A stretch of 64,000 bases of DNA from Actinophytocola algeriensis. GTDB taxonomy: Bacteria; Actinomycetota; Actinomycetes; Mycobacteriales; Pseudonocardiaceae. Both the position numbers and the translations under genes were made by a program. Of this stretch, positions 57,976 through 64,000 are shown piece by piece. The notes below the pieces were generated by a model. The model ran no database searches. It worked only from the letters and a program-made list of their open reading frames with translations, and was not told the origin of the DNA. The DNA lies in contig NZ_JACHJQ010000010.1 of assembly GCF_014203735.1 (NCBI RefSeq), forward strand, positions 1 through 64,000. Direction: 5' to 3'. The first letter of the stretch is position 1, and each line of letters starts with the position of its first letter.

Positions 57976-60900
57976 TCAGTCGAGGCCAAGTTCCTCGTCG
58001 ATCAGCGCGAACAGCCCGTCGTCGTCCTCCGGGGCCTCCGCGCCGCCTTCGAGAGTCCACAGGACCGCGGACAGACGTTTGACCAGTTTTGTTCTGGTAT
58101 CCGTGCTCAGGTCACCCGCCGACACGAGTGCCTCCAGCCGGGCCAGCCCGGTGAGGGCAGGGTCCTCGGTGGCGGTGCCTGCCAGCGTGCGCAGGTGTGC
58201 GGCCAGGTCGTCGGGGGTGGCGTGGTCGAAGATCAGCGTGGTGGGCAGCGTCAGCCCGGTGCCCTCGGTGAGCAGGTTGCGGAGCTCGACCCCGTTGAGG
58301 GAGGTCATGCCGAGGTCGAGGAACCCGCGGTGCCGGTCGATCGCGGCGGGCGAGTCGTGGCCGAGCACGGTCGCCGCCGCGCCGGTCACCAGGTCCAGCA
58401 GCACGGCGTGCTGTCCGTCGGCGTCGCGCCCGGCGAGCCGGTCCGCCAGTCCCCCGATGTGGCCGTTCAGCGCGGCGGGGGCGATGGGACGGACCAGGTC
58501 GCGGAGGACGGCGGGGACGGTGTTGCGGGCGATGGCACGCAGGTCCAGTGGTGCGGCGACCACGAGTGGACCCGCCACCTCGGCGGCCGCGTCCAGGAGG
58601 TCGAGGCCCTGTTTCGGTTCGATGGGCACGATGCCCGCGCGGCGGAGCCGGGTCCGCTCGGTGTCGGGCAGGTCGCCCATGCCCGGGGTCCACAGGCCCC
58701 ACGCGATCGACGTCGCCCGCTGCCCTCGGGCCCGCCTGCGGGCGGCGAGTGCGTCGAGGTAGGTGCTCGCGGCGGCGTAGTTGGCCTGTCCCGGGGCGCC
58801 GACGATGCCGGCGAACCCGGAGAACAGGACGAACGCGTCGAGGTCGAGGTCCGAGGTCAGCCCGTCGAGGTGGGCGGCGCTGTCCGCCTTGGCGCGCAGC
58901 ACGTTGTCGACCTGGTCGGCGGTGAGGCCGGTGAGGAGCGCGTCGTCGAGGACCCCGGCCAGGTGCAGGATGCCGCGGACCGGGTGCTCGGCGAGGACTT
59001 CGGCGAGGGCGTCGCGGTCGGCCGCGTCGCAGGCGACGGTCGTGACCGTCGCGCCCAGTGCGGTCAGGTCCTCGGTCAGGGCTGCCGCGCCGGGGGCGTC
59101 CGGGCCGCGCCTGCTCAGGAGCAGGAGGTCCCGGACGCCGTGCCGTTCGACCAGGTGCCTCGCGACCACGCCGCCGAGGGCGCCCGTGCCGCCGGTGATC
59201 AGCACGGTGCCGGTGGTCGGCCACCGCCAGGCCGGTTCGGCGGGTTCGGGACGGGTGAGGCGGGGCACGAGCACGGTGCCGCCGCGGATCGCGAGCTGGG
59301 GTTCGCCGGTGCCCACGGCGGCGGAGATCGTGTCGTCGGGGGTGTCGGTGTCGGTGTCGACCAGGACGAACCGGCCGGGGTACTCGGCTTGCGCGGACCG
59401 CACCAGACCCCACACGGCGGCGTCGGCGATCCCGTCGACGCGGTCGTCGTCGGTGGCGGCGACGGCGTCGCGGGTGACCACGGCGAGGGTGTCGTGCGGG
59501 GTGTCGTCGAGCCAGGTCCGCAGGTGTGCCAACACCTGGTGGATGGAGCCGGGGGCGCGCAGGATCCGCACGTCGGCGGTCGGCGCGGCGGTCGGCGCGG
59601 GTGTCCAGTGGAGGCCGAACAGGGCGTCCTCGTGGGTTTCCCGCTGCTCGCCGGGGACCACGGACGCGATGTCGACGACGGGGGCGTCGGACAGGTCGGT
59701 GGCGGAGACCGACAGGGTGCCGTCCGGGTTGTCGGTGACCCGCACGCGCAGACCGGTCGCGCCGGTCGTGTGGACGGTGACCCCGGACCAGGCCGCCGCG
59801 GTGCCGGTGGCGGCCTGGAGCAGGGCCGGGTGCAGGACGTAGCGGGAGGCGTCGGCACGATCGGACGCGGGGAGGACGACCTCGGTGAACTCCTCGTCGC
59901 GCCGGTCGACCGTTTCGGTGGCGGCGCCGAGGGTGCCGGTGGCGACGCGGAACCAGTCGCCGTGGCGGCGGGCGTGCACCGTGACCTCGTGGCCGCTGAC
60001 GACGACCTGCACCTGGTGGCCCGTCAGGGCGCCGGGGTGCTCGACGGTCAGGTCCGCGATCGCCGGGTGGCCCACCTCGGCGCCCGCGTGCAGCACCAGT
60101 TCCAGGAGCCTGGCGGACGGGAACTCGCCGTCGGGCAGGCGGCCCGTGAACACCACGTCCCCGGATCCGGCCAGCTCGATTCCGTTCCCCAGCACCGGGT
60201 GCACGCCTCCGGTGTGCCCGGCGCGCGCCGGGGCGAGCCAGAACCTCGTGCGCTGGAACGGGTACGTTGGCAGGTCCACAGTGGACGCGCCGGTACCGGT
60301 GAACAGCTCCGCCCACGTGACCGGCACACCGGCGCAGTGCAGGCGGGCGAGTGCGGTCACCACGGCCTCCTCGTCGCCGACTTCGCGGCGCAGCAACGGC
60401 ACCGCGACCGCGTCCGGGGCGAGGTCGGCGATCAGTCCGGTGAGGACGGCGTCTGGCGCCAGCTCCAGGAACGTGGTCCCGGTGGTGGCGGTAACCGCGT
60501 CCGCGAACCGGACCGTGCTCGTCACGTGGTCCACCCAGTAGCCAGGTGAACCCCAGTCGGCGTCGCTGGTGGCGGTGGGGATCACCGGGATGGTCGGCGC
60601 GTGCCAGGCGAGATCGGCCAGTTCGGCGCGGAACTCGTCGAGGATCGGCGCCATCAGCGGTGAGTGGAACGCGTGGCTCGTGCGCAGCCGCTTCGCGCGG
60701 TCGAACTTCCCGGCGATCGCGGCGACCGCGTCCTCGGCACCCGCGATGACCACGGACCGGGGCCCGTTGACCGCGGCGATCGACACGTCCTCGCCCAGCA
60801 GCGGCGCCACGTCCGCCTCCGCGCCCGGCAGCGCCACCATCGCACCGCCCGCCGGGAGGGCCTGCATGAGCCGGGCCCGTGCGGAGACGAGGCGGCACGC

Positions 60901-63900
60901 GTCGGTGAGCGACAGCGTCCCGGCGACGTGCGCGGCGGCGATCTCGCCGATCGAGTGGCCGACCAGCACGTCCGGGCGCAGCCCGAACGACTCGGCCATC
61001 CGGAACAGCGCGACCTCGAACGCGAACAGCGCGGGCTGCGCGACCCCGGTCCGGTCGAGCACGTCCTGGTCGTCGGTGTCCGGAACACCCAGCAGCGCCG
61101 TGATCTCCGACCACACGGCCGCGAAGACCGGGAAGCGGGCGGCCAGTTCGCGGCCCATCCCGGCGCGTTGCGTGCCCTGACCGCCGAACACCACCGCCAG
61201 GTCCCCGCCACGACCACTGCCACGGGCGAGCACCCGCCCGTCCGGTGTCACCACCGCGCGGTGGTCCATGGTCGTGCGACCGGTGGCGAGGCTGAACCCG
61301 ACGTCGAGCGGGTCCGCGCCGAGTCCGGTGAGCCGCGCGAGCTGTGCGTCCAGCGCCGCTTCGGTCCTGGCGGACACGGCCCACGGCACGATCGCCGGGA
61401 CCACGGTCGGCTCCTCGCGGTCCGCGGGGGTCTCGTCGGCCTGTTCCAGAATGACGTGCGCGTTGGTGCCGCTGATGCCGAACGACGACACCGCCCCGCG
61501 GCGCGGCCGGTCCACCGACGGCCAGTCCGCCGCCTCGGTGCACAGGTCGACAGCACCCGCGGACCAGTCGACGTGGGACGACGGGGTTTCCGCGTGCAGT
61601 GTCCTGGGCAGCACGCCGTGCTGGAGCGCCAGCACCATCTTGATCACACCCGCGGCGCCGGCGGCGGCCTGGGTGTGGCCGATGTTGGACTTCACCGACC
61701 CCAGCAGCACCGGCCGCTCCCGGTCCTGCCCGTAGGTGGCGAGGACGGCCTGCGCCTCGATCGGGTCGCCGAGCGCGGTACCGGTGCCGTGCGCCTCCAC
61801 CGCGTCCACATCGGACGGCGTGAGGCGCGCGTTGGCGAGCGCCTGACGGATGACCCGCTGCTGCGACGGCCCGTTCGGGGCGGTGAGGCCGTTGGACGCG
61901 CCGTCGGAGTTCACCGCGGACCCGCGCACGACCACCAGCACGGGGTGCCCGTTGCGGCGCGCGTCCGACAGGCGTTCGACGAGCACCACACCCGCGCCCT
62001 CGGCGAGGCCCATGCCGTCCGCGCTGTCCGAGAACGCCTTGCAACGGCCGTCGGCGGCGAGCGCGCGCTGGCGGCTGAACGCCACGAACGCGTCCGGGCC
62101 CGGCATCACGGTCACGCCACCGGCGAGCGCGAGGTCGGACTCCCCGCTGCGCACCGACTGGCACGCCATGTGCAGCGCCACCAGCGACGACGAGCACGCC
62201 GTGTCGAGCGTGACGGTCGGGCCCTCCAGGCCGAACAGGTACGCGAGCCGCCCGGACAGGACGCTCGCGATCGTGCTGGTGACGAGATAGCCCTCGTCGC
62301 CGGACGCCGGGCGTGCGCCGTAGTCCTGGTAACTGGCGCCGATGAACGCGCCGGTGCGGCTGCCGCGCAGCGTGGCCGGGTCGAGCCCGGCGCGTTCGAA
62401 CACCTCCCACGTCGTCTCGAGCAGCACCCGCTGCTGCGGGTCCATCGCGAGCGCCTCACGCGGCGGGATGCCGAAGAACGCGGCGTCGAAGTCGGCCGCA
62501 CCGGCCAGGAACCCACCGGAGTCCACGTAGGACGTACCGGGGTGGTCGGGGTCCGGGTGGTAGAGCCCGGGGACGTCCCAGCCGCGGTCCGTTGGCAGCG
62601 CGGAGATCGCGTCGCCGCCCTCGGTGAGCAGCCGCCACAGGTCCTCGGGGTCGCGGACACCGCCCGGGTAGCGGCAGCTCATCGCGACGATCGCGACCGG
62701 TTCGTCGGCCGCGACCGCGCCGGTCGCCGCGGTGGCTCCTGGTGTGGCGCCGAAGGCGGTGGCCTGGAGGAAGTCCGCGAGCGCGGTGACGGTCGGGTGG
62801 TCGAACACCATGGTGGCGGGCAGGGCGAGCCCGGTGATCCTGGCGAGCCGGTTGCGCAGGTCGACGGCGGTGAGCGAGTCGAACCCGAACTCGCGGAACG
62901 CGCGGGAGTCGGTGATCGCGCCGGCGGTGTCGTGGCCCAGCACGGCGGCGGCCTGCGTGCGGACCAGTTCGCGGAGGGTGCGGCCGGGGTCCTGCGCGGT
63001 CCGCAGGCGGGCGGTGAACTCGCCGTCGGTGGACACCTCGACACGGCGGAGTGCCTTGACCTCGGGCACCTCGTCGAACAGGCGCGTGGGCCGGACGGAC
63101 GTGAACACCGGGTGGTAGCGGTCCCAGTCGATGTGCGCGACGGTCAGCAGCGTCTCGTCGTCGTCGAGGACGCGGTGCAGCGCGGCGAGCGCGGGTTCGG
63201 GGTCCATCAGCACGAGGCCGCTGCGTTCGATCCGCTCGACCGGCAGCCGGTCCAGGCCGTCGCGCCAGGTGCCCCACGACACGGAGGTGGCACGCAGGCC
63301 GCGGTCGCGGCGGTCGCGGGCGAGTGCTTCGAGGTAGGCGTTGCCCGCGCAGTAGGCGGCGTGCTCACCGCTCCCCCACACGCCGGTGGTGGAGGAGAAC
63401 AGGACGAACGAGTCGAGCGTGTCGGTGTCGAGCAGCGCGTCGAGGTGACGGGCGCCGTCGACCTTGGCGGCCACGACGTCGGCGAACTCGGCGGCGGTCG
63501 TGTCGGCGAGCATCGCCAGGCGCACGAACACCGCGACGTGCAGGACGTTCCGCAGCTCGTGGCCGTCGGCGGCGAGCCGGTCGAGCAGACCCGACAGGGC
63601 GGCGCGGTCGGCGATGTCACACGCTTCGACCGTGACGCGGGCCCCCAGCTCGGTCAGTTCGGCGACGAGGTCGTCGGCGCCGGGGGCGGTCATGCCGCTG
63701 CGGCTGACCAGCACGAGGTGTTCGGCGCCTCGGCGGGCGAGGTCGCGGGCGACGAACGCACCCAGCACGCCGGTGCCGCCCGTGATGAGCGTGGTGCCGC
63801 GCGGTGTCCAGTCGCGACGGTGGGTGCCGCCGGTGGCGCGAACGACGCGGCGGGCGAACACGCCGGTGGCGCGGATCGCCAGCTGGTCCTCGCCGTCCGC

Positions 63901-64000
63901 GTCGGCGAGGAGCCCGGCGAGGCGGCGGGCGGCGCGGTCGTCGAGGGTCGCGGGCAGGTCGACCAGCCCGCCCCAGCGGTACGGGTGTTCGAGCGCGGCC
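57976..64000 (-). CDS. Type I modular polyketide synthase, C-terminal part (5' end outside window)
   Basis: The last 2,007 residues of a PKS whose N terminus lies beyond 64000. Order: KR-ACP of one module, then a full KS-AT-DH-KR-ACP module, then a C-terminal docking domain (about 58130-57979, ending [12 protein letters not shown]). The KS has TACSSS, EAHGTGT and NIGHTQAA; the AT has GHSIGE and HAFH (malonyl). The DH lacks both catalytic residues. KR 2 has LDD and Tyr, but its final Asn is Ser. The frame is open to the window edge, so an internal start such as GTG 63861 is not real. The docking tail should pair with the N-terminal coiled coil of the next PKS. Confidence 0.93.
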   Translation of the reverse strand, partial: AALEHPYRWGGLVDLPATLDDRAARRLAGLLADADGEDQLAIRATGVFARRVVRATGGTHRRDWTPRGTTLITGGTGVLGAFVARDLARRGAEHLVLVSRSGMTAPGADDLVAELTELGARVTVEACDIADRAALSGLLDRLAADGHELRNVLHVAVFVRLAMLADTTAAEFADVVAAKVDGARHLDALLDTDTLDSFVLFSSTTGVWGSGEHAAYCAGNAYLEALARDRRDRGLRATSVSWGTWRDGLDRLPVERIERSGLVLMDPEPALAALHRVLDDDETLLTVAHIDWDRYHPVFTSVRPTRLFDEVPEVKALRRVEVSTDGEFTARLRTAQDPGRTLRELVRTQAAAVLGHDTAGAITDSRAFREFGFDSLTAVDLRNRLARITGLALPATMVFDHPTVTALADFLQATAFGATPGATAATGAVAADEPVAIVAMSCRYPGGVRDPEDLWRLLTEGGDAISALPTDRGWDVPGLYHPDPDHPGTSYVDSGGFLAGAADFDAAFFGIPPREALAMDPQQRVLLETTWEVFERAGLDPATLRGSRTGAFIGASYQDYGARPASGDEGYLVTSTIASVLSGRLAYLFGLEGPTVTLDTACSSSLVALHMACQSVRSGESDLALAGGVTVMPGPDAFVAFSRQRALAADGRCKAFSDSADGMGLAEGAGVVLVERLSDARRNGHPVLVVVRGSAVNSDGASNGLTAPNGPSQQRVIRQALANARLTPSDVDAVEAHGTGTALGDPIEAQAVLATYGQDRERPVLLGSVKSNIGHTQAAAGAAGVIKMVLALQHGVLPRTLHAETPSSHVDWSAGAVDLCTEAADWPSVDRPRRGAVSSFGISGTNAHVILEQADETPADREEPTVVPAIVPWAVSARTEAALDAQLARLTGLGADPLDVGFSLATGRTTMDHRAVVTPDGRVLARGSGRGGDLAVVFGGQGTQRAGMGRELAARFPVFAAVWSEITALLGVPDTDDQDVLDRTGVAQPALFAFEVALFRMAESFGLRPDVLVGHSIGEIAAAHVAGTLSLTDACRLVSARARLMQALPAGGAMVALPGAEADVAPLLGEDVSIAAVNGPRSVVIAGAEDAVAAIAGKFDRAKRLRTSHAFHSPLMAPILDEFRAELADLAWHAPTIPVIPTATSDADWGSPGYWVDHVTSTVRFADAVTATTGTTFLELAPDAVLTGLIADLAPDAVAVPLLRREVGDEEAVVTALARLHCAGVPVTWAELFTGTGASTVDLPTYPFQRTRFWLAPARAGHTGGVHPVLGNGIELAGSGDVVFTGRLPDGEFPSARLLELVLHAGAEVGHPAIADLTVEHPGALTGHQVQVVVSGHEVTVHARRHGDWFRVATGTLGAATETVDRRDEEFTEVVLPASDRADASRYVLHPALLQAATGTAAAWSGVTVHTTGATGLRVRVTDNPDGTLSVSATDLSDAPVVDIASVVPGEQRETHEDALFGLHWTPAPTAAPTADVRILRAPGSIHQVLAHLRTWLDDTPHDTLAVVTRDAVAATDDDRVDGIADAAVWGLVRSAQAEYPGRFVLVDTDTDTPDDTISAAVGTGEPQLAIRGGTVLVPRLTRPEPAEPAWRWPTTGTVLITGGTGALGGVVARHLVERHGVRDLLLLSRRGPDAPGAAALTEDLTALGATVTTVACDAADRDALAEVLAEHPVRGILHLAGVLDDALLTGLTADQVDNVLRAKADSAAHLDGLTSDLDLDAFVLFSGFAGIVGAPGQANYAAASTYLDALAARRRARGQRATSIAWGLWTPGMGDLPDTERTRLRRAGIVPIEPKQGLDLLDAAAEVAGPLVVAAPLDLRAIARNTVPAVLRDLVRPIAPAALNGHIGGLADRLAGRDADGQHAVLLDLVTGAAATVLGHDSPAAIDRHRGFLDLGMTSLNGVELRNLLTEGTGLTLPTTLIFDHATPDDLAAHLRTLAGTATEDPALTGLARLEALVSAGDLSTDTRTKLVKRLSAVLWTLEGGAEAPEDDDGLFALIDEELGLD
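58240..62706 (-). other. PKS module with inactive DH: KS-AT(malonyl)-DH(dead)-KR-ACP
   Basis: KS about 62706-61440 (Cys near 62200), AT about 61200-60230 (HAFH near 60672), DH-like about 60204-59650, KR about 59215-58480 (LDD; NYAAAST near 58770), ACP about 58430-58240 with GMTSLNGV near 58303 in place of GFDSL. In the DH the segment [20 protein letters not shown] lacks the roughly 14 residues that hold HPWLADHxxxGxxxxP in the sister modules, and HPALLD is HPALLQ. The module should leave a hydroxyl group. Confidence 0.8.
62720..63999 (-). other. KR (A-type)-ACP of the edge-cut module
   Basis: The KR cofactor site [12 protein letters not shown] (near 63785) is followed by [16 protein letters not shown] in place of LDD, and [20 protein letters not shown] with the Trp marking A-type ketoreductases, which give L-hydroxyl groups. 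Catalytic Tyr and Asn (YCAGN) and Lys (AKVDGARHL) are present. The ACP has [10 protein letters not shown] near 62880. Confidence 0.75.

Noticed and set aside
57954-57989. Upstream TTG and ATG starts for the 5,137-aa PKS
   Set aside because: They overlap or crowd the stop of the previous gene. ATG 57953 has a GGGGA site and gives the standard docking coiled coil directly.
58112-62410. Leftward open frame of about 1,430 codons overlapping the edge-cut PKS
   Set aside because: Out-of-frame shadow, arginine/proline-rich, with no motifs.

Overview
The window is high-GC actinomycete DNA, most like the family Pseudonocardiaceae (Amycolatopsis/Lentzea/Kibdelosporangium-type genomes). Signs are very high GC at third codon positions, a giant modular type I polyketide synthase, an AfsR-like SARP regulator, Tat/Sec-secreted polysaccharidases with RICIN and CBM domains, and several small families common in that group (DUF6292, DUF3040, DUF2231, a KETVRRML-type N-terminal domain). 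Both window edges cut genes: a transposase at the left and a PKS at the right.

Region 1 (about 1-13,900) is a stress-type gene island mixed with decaying DNA. Intact genes include a general-stress-protein-17M-like membrane protein, DUF2231, DUF3040, DUF4383 and DUF2267 proteins, a cysteine-dioxygenase-like cupin, a CYP152-type P450 peroxygenase, a HemK2-like methyltransferase and an ATP-dependent DNA ligase. Several have sigma-B/F-like promoters (GTTT-N13-15-GGGTA). Between them lie frameshifted or truncated remnants: ferritin-like, catalase-like, ctaD/ctaG, metallo-beta-lactamase-fold, GNAT, DUF6292, SDR and tyrosine integrase.

Region 2 (about 13,900-35,000) is a locus for breaking down pectin side chains, chiefly rhamnogalacturonan I. 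A leftward operon encodes a PL11 rhamnogalacturonan lyase, a PL9 pectate lyase, a GH43 exo-beta-1,3-galactanase-like enzyme, a GH53 endo-beta-1,4-galactanase and a RICIN-tagged esterase. A LacI regulator and a GH42 beta-galactosidase follow, and four copies of a CTGTGnACG-type palindrome link these genes. Next come a carbohydrate ABC transporter (two permeases and a binding lipoprotein) divergent from a second LacI regulator, a frameshifted BNR-repeat enzyme, and two secreted GH43 arabinan-degrading enzymes. A second palindrome family, TGTTAGCGATAACA-like, marks this half. A CebR-type box (TGGGAGCGCTCCCA) lies upstream of the pectin-lyase operon. The inferred flow is: lyases open the backbone, endo/exo-galactanases and arabinanases trim side chains, the ABC system imports oligosaccharides, and the signal-less GH42 finishes them in the cytoplasm.

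Region 3 (about 35,000-39,150) is mostly debris: SDR, sigma-factor SnoaL-domain, IS5-like transposase and LuxR-type HTH remnants, and a possible HicA-like remnant. It also holds a few intact small genes: a secreted FG-GAP-like protein, a 47-residue CxxC membrane protein, an SRPBCC protein and a secreted two-repeat protein with a strong terminator hairpin.

Region 4 (about 39,150-64,000) is the left end of a type I PKS cluster: a rightward AfsR/SARP-NB-ARC-TPR regulator, a decayed VOC gene, and two leftward PKS genes. The second PKS (5,137 aa) has three KS-AT-DH-KR-ACP modules. The first is cut by the window edge and shows KR-ACP, then KS-AT-DH(dead)-KR-ACP. The predicted product segment is a conjugated triene next to a hydroxyl. 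The last PKS ends in a docking tail without a thioesterase, so the assembly line continues elsewhere. Several internal oddities (a codon-usage patch in one AT, a minisatellite in a KR, an unusual AT motif, a deleted DH active site) suggest ongoing PKS evolution.
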